Positions 34,973-45,910 of a DNA stretch of 64,000 nt are shown piece by piece. Source of the stretch: Tolypeutes matacus (Eukaryota; Chordata; Mammalia; Cingulata; Chlamyphoridae); NCBI GenBank assembly GCA_026826555.1, contig JAKSZT010054569.1, positions 1,704,596 through 1,768,595 of the forward strand. The letters run 5' to 3'. The notes below the pieces were generated by a model. The model was not told the DNA's origin. It worked only from the letters and a program-made list of their open reading frames with translations, and did no database searches. How positions within the stretch are numbered: the stretch's first letter is position 1; each line of letters opens with the position of its first letter. The position numbers and the translations under genes are program-made.

Positions 34973-35130
34973 ACTGATGTATTCTTTTTATTGATGACTA
35001 CCCTTTGTGAGTCTTTGCTCTTGTAACTGAGACTTAGCCTGCAGTTGTGGGGTGCCTAAGGGTTGCCACCTGAGAGCCTCCTTGTTGCTCAAATGTGGCC
35101 TCTCTCTAAGCCAAACTCAGCATATGATTG

Positions 35131-35161
<31 letters not shown>

Positions 35162-35633
35162 CTTATTTTAGGACCTTTGGTCTTGATTTGCTTTCTTGGG
35201 AAGGCCTTTGTACTTCACTGCTAAGAGTGACCTTGACTCTTATTTTCATATACAGATTTTTATCAATATGGATGCATCCTCCTGTTCTGAGGTGTTTAAA
35301 AAAACCAGAATTGGTGTTTAACTTCACCACATGTCCTTTCAGCCCCAATTGAGAGGATGTTTTCATTTTCTTATTCCACTGTTGGCTTAAATAATAAGCT
35401 TAAATAACGAATGGTACATTTTTGTTAGTAAAGAACTCCCACTTTCTTAGAGAAAACCCTGACGTTCGATTTTCCAGTGACCTCATACTTATCCCTCCAT
35501 TTGAATCTCAGAAAAAGTCTCTGAGTATTGGTCATCCTTTTGTTGGGGGTGGGTGGGGATTGAGTCAATGGGGCAGTGAGTACTTTCTGGGGTGGTGGAA
35601 ATATCCTCTGTCTTGATTTGAGTGCTGGTTACT

Positions 35634-35850
35634 GTGGTAGTTTAAAACTGCGTGTACCCCCCCGAAAAACATGTTCTTAAATCTAATTCATTCCTGTGGG
35701 TATAAAGTCACAAAGTAGGTAAGTAGGCTCTTTTGATGAGATGACTTCATTTAAGGTGCGACCCACCTCAATCAGAATGTGTTTTAATCCTCTTACTGGA
35801 GTCCTTTATAAGAATGAAATTCCGACAGGGAAAGCGACTCTCAGTTCTGC
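35634..35850 (+). mobile_element. LTR fragment, MaLR-like
   Basis: Begins TGTGGTAGTTTAAAACTGCG and continues through an ATTCATTCCTGTGGGTATAA block typical of ERVL-MaLR LTRs. The 3' portion cannot be followed beyond about 35850. Confidence 0.6.
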
Positions 35851-36094
35851 CCACGAGGCGCAGGGGCCATTGGGGCTGGCCTGTTTCCCGCCTGCTGGGC
35901 ACCTTCTGTGGCCCAGCATTGGGTGTGTCCCCAGCCTTAGTGACGAAAATGGCCCAATGGCACCCCCTGCTGTTCAAACGCTAGACATCATGGCTTTGCA
36001 GAAGGAAATGCCAGTCTGTTTCCTACTTGGAAGGGAGAGGGGCCTCGCTTTTCTGTTAGGTATGAAGTTGGTTAACCATTGCTACAAAAACAAC

Positions 36095-36440
36095 AATAAA
36101 AACGTACCATTTCTCACAGATTTGGCTGGGCTGGGCGGTTCTGCCTCAGGTTCTCCAGTGAAGTTGCCATGAGATGTCAGCCAGGGCTTCGGGCATCTCC
36201 AGGCTTGACTGGGGCTGGAGGATCCTCGTCCCAGGTGGCACAGTATGGTTGACAAGCTCTTGGTGGCCATGGCAGGAGGCCTCAGTGTCTCTCCACAAAC
36301 AGCATGGTACACGGTACAGAGGCAAGTGAGCAAGTTAGCCCAGGGGCCCAAGTGGAAGCTGCATTGCCTTTTGATGAGTCACACAGTGCCACTTCCTCCA
36401 TGTTTACACAAACTAGCTGTGAATGTGGGAGGAAACTACA
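36095..36440 (-). mobile_element. MLT1-type LTR relic
   Basis: Blocks such as TTGGCTGGGCTGGGCGGTTC, GGAGGCCTCAGT and CAAGTGGAAGCTGCATTG match MLT1 LTR sequence read on the opposite strand. Old and diverged. Confidence 0.6.
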
Positions 36441-36564
36441 CAGGGCATGAATTCCAGAAGATGAGCATCCCTCGGGCCATGGCCAAGCACCCACCATGTA
36501 CTAGGGAATGCACAATAATATATAACCACAACAACCATGATATATAATTGACATTTATCTTACG

Positions 36565-36925
36565 TTTACTAGGTGCCCAGATGCTAAGTACTTTCCCTGA
36601 GTTACCTCATTTATCTTTACAGCAACTCTACAAGCTTGGTCTTGCTATTATCCCCACTGAAGAGATTAGAAAATTGGGGCTTGAAGAGGTTACATAATTG
36701 ACTTTTCACACAGCTAGTAAGTGGCTGAGTCAGCATTCAATGTCCTAAGACTGTTCTTGGCTGCTCTGCTTGAATGCCTCCCTTCGCAGTTAGAGCTAAC
36801 AATAAGGAGAGGTCACAGATGAGGAAACAGAGGTTCAGAGAGGTCAAATGACATACTCAAGACCACAGAATTAGTACGGGGCAGAACCAGCGCTGGAGCA
36901 CTGGCCTGACTCCAGCAGCCATGCT
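36565..36925 (-). mobile_element. Two MIR SINE copies
   Basis: 36565-36750 (TTACCTCATTTATCTTTACA) and 36808-36925 (ACAGATGAGGAAACAGAGGT) both read antisense. Confidence 0.75.
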
Positions 36926-37814
36926 CTACTCAGCCCCCCCTCACTTCTCCAGAACAGACAGGAGAGACACCGGCAGGGTGAATGCAAAGGAACAGGCTAG
37001 CCATCCCCACAGTGCCTTCGTGCCTATTGGAAAACAGCGCCCCCCTCTGGGTAGCTGTAACTCTGCAGGCTCACCTTGGCCAGCTCTGTTCCCACTGTCC
37101 TTGGCCAGGCCCTCAGAGCCAGGACAAAATCTGCACAACCGAATGTGGTGGCTCTGAGACAAATGGGAGAGACCTTGGTGATCAAAAGTGTAAAAGGATG
37201 TTTGAAGGGGAAAGAGGAAGAAGGGAGAAAAATCATAATCAGCAAACAAGGATAAGGGAGAGAGGAAAATAAGAAATGAGGAAAAAGGGCAATAGAAAGG
37301 ACAAAAGACAAAGTCTGATTGGTTTTTCCAAGGTATGCTTGGAGCTTTCTCTGCGTGTGACAAGGAAGTGCCACCAAGGCCAGGGAGACAGGACCACGTG
37401 GATAGCTCTGCTGGTTCCATGCACAAGTTCCAGTCCAGGTTACTCATCTGGGGAAGGGGGAGAAGAAAAGACACTCAGAGAGCAGCTGGCCAGAGGAAAA
37501 CCTTGTTTCTGGTAAAAATGGAGGAGCAGCCTCCTAGGTGACACAGGGAGGCCCAATCCAGAGGATAATCACTACAGGATCAGAGAGCCCACTGACTAAC
37601 TGATTACGAAGAAGATGGAAATGGAAAGAATAAGTGGTGGCATCGCCACTGTGCTTCTCTTTGCAGTTTGATTCCCAGAGCTATTTGTTTAATTGGCAGG
37701 TGAGGCTCTGACTATTCATAGCCATTTATGAATTAATGTTTGCTTGCCTTTGTGTTTGAATTTGTCAAGTTTTACTTTTCACACAAAGATACTGAATCAG
37801 AAACCATCTGGAGG
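36926..37814. other. Intergenic, nothing recognised
   Basis: Unique-looking sequence with a purine-rich tract near 37195-37320. No repeat family or exon recognised. Confidence 0.45.
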
Positions 37815-37895
37815 TTGAAGCATGAAAAAATTATGTGATTTGAAGACAGAAAGACCTGGATTTGAGTCCTACTTTTACTAGTTGCTGTGAAAGAG
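37815..37895 (+). mobile_element. MIR SINE, 5' part
   Basis: GAAAGACCTGGATTTGAGTC is the MIR tRNA-like head. Confidence 0.55.
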
Positions 37896-38099
37896 AAATC
37901 CTCACCCCCACCCAATAGGCTCAAGGGCTCCCACAATCAAGCTGTACTTGGGCTGCTCTCCAGAAAGTCCAGCACCCTGCTAAAGGCCAGTACAATTCAA
38001 TAAAAACTGGGTACTGTTATGTAATGGGTAAAGGAGGCTGAAGCAGAAAAAAAATCACCTTTTTTCTGCCTCCAGCCTCATCCTGCTCCAGCAAGGTCT

Positions 38100-38235
38100 C
38101 ACAGTTGCCAACTGGCTTTCTAAAAAATATATTTGATCATTTCACTCTTCTACTTAAAAAATCTTTCAATGGCTCCCATCTACCTATAGCATAAACTCCA
38201 AATTCCTAAGCATGGCCGGGCGGGCCCTTCCTGAT
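38100..38235. mobile_element. L2 LINE fragment
   Basis: ATTTGATCATTTCACTCTTC, AATGGCTCCCATCTACCTAT and CCTTCCTGATCTGCTTGC follow the L2 3' end. Confidence 0.65.
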
Positions 38236-38404
38236 CTGCTTGCTTAGTACCTTTTTGTTTTGTTTTTTTTCTTTTTCTTTCTTTCTTTTTTTTTTTTTCT
38301 TGTTCTTTCTTTTCTATCAATACCTTTTTAGTTTTACCTTCTATCAGGTCTTGTGCATTTTGTTACCTTTGGGTTTTTGATGTTACTTATTATTATTATT
38401 ATTA

Positions 38405-38582
38405 TTATTTAAAGATTTTATTTATTTATTCATTTATCCCCCCCTTGCTGCTTGTGCTTGCTGGGTCAGCTAACCACGCCATGCGGGCGGGCTTGCCTTC
38501 ACCAGGAGGCCCCGGGAACCGAACCGGGGGCCTCCCATATGGTAAACGGGAGCCCTACTGATTGAGCCACAGCTGCTTCCCA
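38405..38582 (-). mobile_element. DAS SINE, full unit
   Basis: TTTATTTATTTATTCATTTA tail, then the reversed body and head ending GAGCCACAGCTGCTTCCC. Confidence 0.93.
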
Positions 38583-38729
38583 GTGTTACTTCTTGAAAAT
38601 CCTTTCTTCCCCTTTCTGCTTGATACTCTTCTGTTTAATCTTCAACTTGATTATCCATCCACCATCCATCATCTATCCAGCTGCCCGTCCATCCGTCCAT
38701 CTCATCCCTCATTTATTGAACCTCTGTTC

Positions 38730-38912
38730 CAGTGCTTCCCTAACTTGGCTGCACATTGGATTCCCCACACTGGAATCACCTGGGGAGCTTTGAAAAATGC
38801 TGATGCTTCTCCTTCAGAGACTGTGATTTAATTGGTTGGGATTATGTCCTGGGTTTCTGAATTTTTAAAAGATCCCCAGGTGATACTAATGTGCAGAAAA
38901 GTTTGGGAACAA
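38730..38912 (+). mobile_element. hAT-Charlie MITE (MER5/MER3-like)
   Basis: GGCTGCACATTGGATTC, AATCACCTGGGGAGCTTTGA and GATCCCCAGGTGATACTAAT are conserved MITE blocks with inverted-repeat ends. Confidence 0.75.
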
Positions 38913-39419
38913 CTACCCTACTCTGGGTCAGATATTGTAATGGGCCCTGGGGACTTAGAGATAAAACTTGGTCTAGACTGAAAACTTAGTATAGGAAGAG
39001 AAATAGGTCAGTAAATAGATAATAACGTAATAATGTATCTAAGTGCCGTGAGAGAGGTAAGCCAAAGTTTTCTTGGGAAGGCACAGGAAGGGCACAAAAC
39101 TGGTGGGTATAAAGGATGGGGGGTCAAAGGAGGCAAGTCTTAGAGGAATAAAGGATTATTCCTGGCAAATAGGGGGGGTGGCAGGCGGGGCCTGGGGCAG
39201 AATCCCAGTAAGAGGACAAAGCGAACACAGCACAGTGAGCTGGAGAGAGCATGTTACTTTGTCCTTTTCTGGGATGAGCAAGGGACTTGGTGTGGCTGAG
39301 CCTGGGGGAGGGCTGAGCCATGACAAGGACTGATTCTAACCCTTTCCGGTCTCTGGTTCACAGCTCTTTGCTTGGCAGAGAACAGATGCTCAAAGTGGAA
39401 AGGCCACGTGTGAGGTAGA

Positions 39420-39590
39420 AATAGCATGGGCTTCAGAGTCAAAACAACTTGGTTGGAGACCCAATTCCATTCCTTACACATGGTGGGATGGTAGGTGAGT
39501 CAGCCACATTCACTGATCTAGGTTTTCTCCACTATAAAATGGAGAAAATGCCAAACTCATGAGATTTTGAGGATTAGAGAAAATGTGCGT
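39420..39590 (+). mobile_element. MIR SINE
   Basis: GCATGGGCTTCAGAGTCAAA to CTATAAAATGGAGAAAATGC, sense orientation. Confidence 0.75.
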
Positions 39591-39748
39591 CAGTGTTTCT
39601 CTAGCTGTGGTCTCTGGATCAGCACCAGCAGCTTCACCTGGGAACTTGTTAGAAATGCAAATTCTTGGGTGCTACCCCAGAACTGCTGAATCAGAAACCC
39701 TAGGAGTTGCGCCAGCAATTGGCTCTAACTAGCCCTCCAGGGGATTCT

Positions 39749-40032
39749 TTTATTTTTTATTTTTTTAGGTGCTCAATAAATATTTATTGAATGAGCAAAC
39801 AGAGTAGAGACACCAAAATAGGAACACTGATTTTTTTTTTTCTAAGTGGTGAAATTATGAGTAATTATTTTCTCTTTCTTTTTTTCTATTCCTTTTCTAC
39901 AAAGAAAATACATTATTTCTGAGTTAAAAATCAGTTTTTCCAGTGTGTGTAAGAAGGACGGTATATGGGAACTCTTTACTATCTGCATGATTTTTCTGTA
40001 AACCTACAATTCCTTTACTTATATATCTTAAG

Positions 40033-40071
<39 letters not shown>

Positions 40072-40603
40072 TTTTTACAAGCTCAGAGAAGGGAGTAATT
40101 TACTCTGTGTTGAGAAGCCTTCGCAGAGGAGCTGATGTTGCAGCACCATTTTTGGGGCTGTCTGGGANNNNNNNNNNNNNNNNNNNNNNNNNNNNNNNNN
40201 NNNNNNNNNNNNNNNNNNNNNNNNNNNNNNNNNNNNNNNNNNNNNNNNNNNNNNNNNNNNNNNNNNNCCACCTCCCTGTACTTTGGCATTTCTGAGGCAT
40301 AAAGTACAAAGGTAGCTAGAGCAGGAGGGAGGCTGGGGAGGGTGGCATGACAGGTTAATGCCCATCTCTGGGTGCCACGCCAGGGAGCTTGAACTTTGCC
40401 CTCTAAATGACACAGAGCTAGCAAAGGTATGAAGCAGGGAAGTGACGGGTTTTCTGTGACACAAGCTAGAGGAATGCAGAAGAAAAGAGATCCAATAGAG
40501 CTGTCTTGGTTTTCTGTGGCTGCTCTAACAACTACCAAATCTTGGTGGCTTCACCCAACAGAAATTTGTTCTCGCACAGTTCTGGGGGACTCCAGTGCAG
40601 GTG
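39749..40603 (-). mobile_element. Retrocopy of unknown RNA with perfect 15-bp duplication
   Basis: Flanked by CCTCCAGGGGATTCT (39734-39748 and 40604-40618). The minus-strand 3' end has AATAAATATTTATTGAGCAC followed by an A-rich tail. Its 5' end is an MLT1-like piece. It also holds an old L1 3' segment and the first assembly gap. No coding frame is recognised. Confidence 0.85.
40168..40267. other. Assembly gap (100 N) inside a retrocopy
   Basis: 100 N within the insert at 39749-40603. It lies between the receptor gene and YPEL5. Confidence 0.95.
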
Positions 40604-40904
40604 CCTCCAGGGGATTCTGATGCATACTAAAGTTTGAGAAACACTGACTTGTAAACAGCTTCATTATACCAGTCTCACCACAACCACCCCTCTGCTTGCT
40701 TTTCTAGAAGCCTACACTCCTGAAAAGCAGAAAAAAACCTCAACCATCCACCTAGCTCTTATCTCTGCTCTAGCCCCTGCTTTTGTTCCTACAGTGTAGG
40801 GCTTTAAAGAAGTCAGGCTTTGAAATCTTTGTGTCTGGGGGTGGGGGTTCCCATAGCAACCATGTGACCTTGACCTCTAAGTAAAGTTGTGTGACTTTGA
40901 CCTC

Positions 40905-41135
40905 TAAGCATGTGCATCCTCATCTGTAAATGGGATTGATGATAACACTTACAGGCCAGTCACTGGCCTAAGCATTTTACACACATAAGCTCATTTGATC
41001 TTCACAACGTCCCCATGAAGTAGGTAAATGAGGCACAGAAAGGTTAAGAGAGCTGCCCAAGGGCACACAGTTATTAAGCATTAGAGCTGGGATGCCAAGT
41101 CCATGCTCACCGTCGAGCTATACTGCCCACCTCAT
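40905..41135 (-). mobile_element. MIR SINE pieces, mixed orientation
   Basis: A short sense piece (CATCCTCATCTGTAAATGGG) is followed from about 40965 by an antisense MIR (GCTCATTTGATCTTCACAAC, AGGTTAAGAGAGCTGCCC). Confidence 0.75.
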
Positions 41136-42684
41136 CAGGTTGTTTTGGAAATTTTAATAACTGTGTAAAGTCTTTAATGTACTTGTTGTGTTCTTTGTTG
41201 AGCTGAAACACCTCACCCAGAATATAGTCTCTCTGCTACTTCTGTGAAAATTTGGCCTGGTCTTCTGGCCTTAGTTTCCCGAAATTTAAAATGAGAGGTT
41301 GGACTCGATGAGGGATATAACTGGAGCCCCTAAGGCCCAAAGATTTAGCTGTTTGGCCAGTTTTTGTTTTAAATTGAAAGTGATTGCCCTTATGCAGTGT
41401 GTGCCTGCCCCTGGCATTTGTCGTCTTCTACCCAGCCCACTTCATTTTCATCAACCGCCTGGCACCCAAAGGTATGTGAGTTTGAGATCACTGATCAGAC
41501 AAGGTCTAAATATGAGATCCTATCAATTCACTATTTTTTCACTTTCACCTTTCTTCTTGCCCCTAATACAACTTTAAGAACACTTTACGGGGGCTGTTTC
41601 TTGAGCAAAGAAGATTCTGAGCCCTTGCTCCCTGCCTCTCACTCTGTTAAAACTAGTTGTCACTTGGCATGGCTGCCATAGGTAAGCTAGTGTTCTTTCT
41701 TATTGCCATGTGCCCTGAAATGCTGATTTATACCTGCTTTTGTAAGGCAGAAGATGAAGCTAGTTTTAGAATGGAAGGTTAATCCAATTTCAGAATCCAT
41801 TGCACATGGAAAGAGATGTGTTATTTTCATTTGATTTGGAAGGTTTTCTAACTTAGGAATTCATCAATTGCTGAAAGAATGAAGACCTTTTATTCTGCTT
41901 CATGACTTTACACACCTCTGCGTGAAGGCCTTGCATTTCCTGCAGCAGGGATACATTCAGTATTGATATAGTGGCCTTGAGAATTTTTAAGGGGCCTTGC
42001 CAATGTCCCTCACGTGGCCTATGAAAGTAGGTGCCCAAGGTTGATGCATTCTTAGCACACTGCCTGATACTAGTCATAGGCCCTCAGATATTGCTGAATG
42101 GAAAAACCAACGGGCAAATACTTTGCAGCAACTGGGAATCTAGATTGGACTGAGCCTCAGACACTCAAGTTATAGGAATATATTTTATTTTATTTGTTTT
42201 TATTTCTACCACAGAGCTTATAAGGAGTTTTTGCACATGTGCTCTCAGAAGCTATCTTTCCTATTTTCCTAAAGTTGAGGGAATGAGACTTCAAGAGTGA
42301 AAAGCCAATATTAAAAAATATTTTTGAAGTTGTACAAGCTAAAGCTTTAGAGATACTAAAACAGAAATGGTAGGGAAAAAAAATCACCTATCACAAAAAC
42401 TGGAAACCGTGCTATTGTTTGTATAGCACTTTAGGGTTTGCAAAGCATTTTCTCCCACACGATTTCCCCTGAGCCCCACAGGGCCTCTATGCCATTGGAG
42501 TAGAATGGTCTCTCACTTCGCAGAGCCTGGTACTCCATTGTCAGCAGACTGACAGCGACAAAAACTGACAGCCCCAGGTATCACTCTCCTAGAGGCAGGT
42601 CAGAATGGCAGTTAAGAACGGAATTTCTTGCATACTCATGCCATCTACTGGTACTTTTCTGGTGGTATAGGTTCCCCCTGACTT
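41136..42684. other. Intergenic, nothing recognised
   Basis: Unique-looking AT-rich sequence without a gene, repeat or RNA I can name. Confidence 0.45.
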
Positions 42685-42803
42685 TTGTTTTGTTTTTTTG
42701 TTGTTTTTGTTTTCCGTAGGTACAGGGGATTGAACCCAAGACCTTGTACATGGGAAGCAGGCACTCAACCACTTGAACTTGAGCGACGTCAGCTCCCCCA
42801 CCC
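42685..42803 (-). mobile_element. DAS SINE, single head
   Basis: GTAGGTACAGGGGATTGAAC and CTTGTACATGGGAAGCAGGC are a reversed head. Confidence 0.88.
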
Positions 42804-43547
42804 CCGATTTTATGTTACTGAAAAACATCACTTTTCCTTCAGTATAAACTTCAACAGGACCACACAAATGCTTTTTAAGGACTTAGAAATACTCTACCTC
42901 CCTATTACTCAAGTCCTTTAAAAGTACTTAAAAATAACCCCCTTCCCCAGCTTTGAAAATTTGAGTTTTCTGTTGCTGTTTTCCTAAGAAGCCTACAGGG
43001 CATAAGACTTAAAAAAGGGATCGAAAAACTTCTTATTCCTTTTGGCATTTTGATAGGTTTCAGAATGTCTCCGAGAACTTCAGTTGGCTTGGAACCTGGG
43101 GGAAGGTTAGCTGGGCCTAGCTGGGCCTAGCTGGGGACACTTGTGGAATTTTCATGAGTTCCTGACTCAGTTAGTGCCTCTGCTTTGCCCAGCATTTTCT
43201 GGGAGGATTACGGTAGAGAATGAGTGAGCTTAGGAAGTGGTGGCCAGAAGGTAGTAGTCAGTTGCTGACAGCTCACTCTAGGATTGCTCAACAGTTGGTG
43301 GAAGAGGAGTAAAATTCTGGGGAATGGATGAAGCCAACCTCTTTACTAAGGGGCATCCAGTGGGGTTTTCCAAACTGCACCAGTCCATGGCAACCTCTGT
43401 TTGATCCTCAGGGACACAAATAACACATTTTCAAAGTCAAGCTCTCACATCTGCTCTGGATACATATTCTTTTGAATCTCAGGATGGAATTTGTCTTTGT
43501 ACTATGCTTTAATCTTTAGAGCAAAGCAGCACAAGAGGGTTAGGATG

Positions 43548-43770
43548 ACTTTTTTTTTTTTTGAGGTACTGGGGCGGGGGATTGAACCCAGGACCTCCTA
43601 TGTGAGAAGCTGGCGCACAACCACTGAGCCACATCGCTCCCCTAAAGATTTATTTATTTCTCCCCAACCACTTGTTGTTTGCACTTGCTGTGTCTATTCG
43701 TCCCCCTTGTTTCCTTAGGAGGAACCGGGAACTGAACCTGGGACCTCCAGTGTGGGAGGGAGGTGACAAG
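43548..43770 (-). mobile_element. Two adjoining DAS SINE pieces
   Basis: 43548-43643 is a short head with T-tail. 43645-43770 has tail, body (CACTTGTTGTTTGCACTTGC) and a B-box region, but the outer end of its head is lost. Confidence 0.8.
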
Positions 43771-45149
43771 AGGGTTAAAATGAGATGATTTGGCATATAA
43801 ACCATTTCTCTCACAACCTTAGGATACTTTAAAAAATGAACTAATACCATTACAGCACTAGTATGGAGTAGGCAAGCTGAGACAAACACAGGACAGAAAA
43901 TTGGATCTGAAAAGTAACTAGTCAGCAGCTATTAGTAGACATTTTATTTAAAAAAATTTTTTTTAGTGGAAATTCTTGCAAGATGTTTTGCAAAAAAAGC
44001 TAGCTTGTCTGATTGGAAAAACAATGGTGATTTTTTATTTTTATGTGCTTATTAATGAGGTTGTATTCCATGACTTTTTACCTTTTCTTCCTTCTGCTCC
44101 ATGGTTGGAAGATTTAAAAAGCAACATAAAATATCTGTTGTAGCAGATTATGAAAGATTTCTCGTGAAAGGTCAAGACAGTTACATTTGATGAACAGATT
44201 TCATGGCCTAATTTCCCTACTAAAGTTTAGCACCCCATTTCAAGTCCAGAAAGGATTTAAGAACTAAGTCATAGATAAAAATTAAATTGTGAGTGGTTGT
44301 TCCAGATCACTGAAAAACAGTAATTACTGTATATATTTGCATAATACTTATCAATGGGATTTTTTTTATAGCATCTATCTTGCTTTATTCTAGTAAGTAC
44401 CATTTAAGGTACAGCTTATATTTACATACTTGTAAAAAGTAAAAAAACTAAGGTTCGGAAGTTAAATGATTTCCTAGTTACAAAGCCAATAAGTTAGTCA
44501 GCAATGAACATGGGTCTTTAGATTATAAGTCTAGTAATATTTCTAGAAACTAGATTCCTCTTTTCCAGAGATTTTTCCTATCCTTTAAATACCGGTTTAC
44601 CTAATTGTTCTATTTATCTGTTTTATGTTGTTTTTAAGTGGGTAGAAAACCACATTAACCTGTGTGCTTTTTTTTTAATGTACTAAAATTTAATCATCAA
44701 TAAAACACAAGAAGCAATATTAGAGTTGGTTTAGTATATTATGTATTTTAGCTTTGAAAGCCATAGAAGTTAGTTATCCCAGTTTTTTTTTCCCCTATAA
44801 AAGACCCATTTTTCCAAAGCATTATGCACAATTTTAATTAGAATATATGACAGAATATTTCATAATTTTTATAAATATAAAATGAAGTCAATGACTCAAA
44901 AAAGTTTTTATCTGCATGAGTTGAGAAATTTCATAATCTATGTATCATTACAGATATAAAGCATAATGGTTCAACTTGTTAGTGCTCGACAGGGAAGAAT
45001 CATGATAAAAAGGTCAATATGAAATCATTTGATTTTAGTAGCAATATCTAACATTTGAAATGCATCCATGCTCTTCTGTATTAGTCAAGCATATTTATTT
45101 TCACATCTTTATAACTGCTATTGCAAAGGAGAAATACTATTGTCTTATC
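43771..45149. other. Intergenic, nothing clearly recognised
   Basis: AT-rich. 44440-44570 has a weak MIR/L2 look (AACTAAGGTTCGGAAGTTAA) but is too diverged to call. Confidence 0.4.
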
Positions 45150-45910
45150 TACCAAGAGATAAACACAGAGCAATTTTTTTCTCCAGGGAACTTGTGCAAA
45201 CCAATATAAGATCTAAATTCTTCACATAATATATAAAACAGAAGCCTCTTCACATTTTTTTGAAGTCTGTAATGCCGGCACTTTTCAGTTAGGCAACAGT
45301 TCTTCATTCCTGTAATCTGGCTCAGAGCTGCTGCTTCCTGTGGGTCTAGAGCAGCAGACATTTCTTTTTAGGCTTCTTCTTTTTCACTGGTGTTTTTCTA
45401 TTTATCTGTCTGACCAGATCATAAAATATCTCATTAATGCTGATCTTTGACTTTGCAGAAGATTTTAAAAAGGCACAGCCATACCAATGTCTTGCTGAAT
45501 TCTGACCCTGTTCTTTGCCAACTCCTCACTCATCTTCCAGGTTGCATTTATTGCCAACCAAAATCATTGGAACATCTTGTGTGTCTGTTCCCTCAGGACC
45601 TGTAAGTCATTAAATGTGGACTGAACTGTAACAGAATATACTAGTGCAAACCCTTGGCCATTCTTCATATACAAATCCCTCATCGCTGTAAATTGCTCTG
45701 CTCTGCTATATCCAGGATTTCGAGCCATACACTGTTTGCAATCTACTTCAACTTGCTTTCTATAGTAATCGTTTATCGTTGGATCCTATTTTTCAACAAA
45801 AATTCCCTGAACAAAATGGCCAAGGCAGACTTGCCCATGCCTCCTGAACCAAGGACCACTAACTTGTACTCATGTGTGGTGTGGTCTGCTTAAATAGACT
45901 GTTGTTAAGA
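45150..45910 (-). pseudogene. RAP1AP: RAP1A processed pseudogene
   Basis: Intronless minus-strand copy of a Ras-family GTPase. Recognisable blocks include [36 protein letters not shown] and a C-terminus [11 protein letters not shown], which points to RAP1A rather than RAP1B or KRAS. The coding-equivalent part is 45877-45346. It is dead: the start codon is ACA, the Tyr codon of EKYDPT is TAG, and there are deletions (one after REQ) that shift the frame. RAP1A-like 3' UTR continues to about 45150. No clear poly(A) or target duplication remains, so the insertion is old. Confidence 0.85.

Larger units (their letters stand above)
39591..40646 (+). mobile_element. hAT-Charlie MITE (MER5-like), split by retrocopy
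   Basis: 39591-39748 (CAGTGTTTCTCTAGCTGTGG to CCAGGGGATTCT) and 40619-40646 (TGATGCATACTAAAGTTTGA to ACACTG) form one element once the insert and one duplication copy are removed. Confidence 0.85.

Noticed and set aside
28000..36000. A second death-domain gene copy downstream of the receptor gene
   Set aside because: No frame with DSW, GRDAS or LLDALE blocks is present, and no cysteine-rich exon was found. Only the intron-like similarity noted in the findings remains.
45346..45893. KRAS or RAP1B as the source of the GTPase pseudogene
   Set aside because: The Gly-Ser-Gly-Gly loop, the [15 protein letters not shown] block and the [11 protein letters not shown] tail match RAP1A. KRAS has different switch and tail sequences and RAP1B ends differently.
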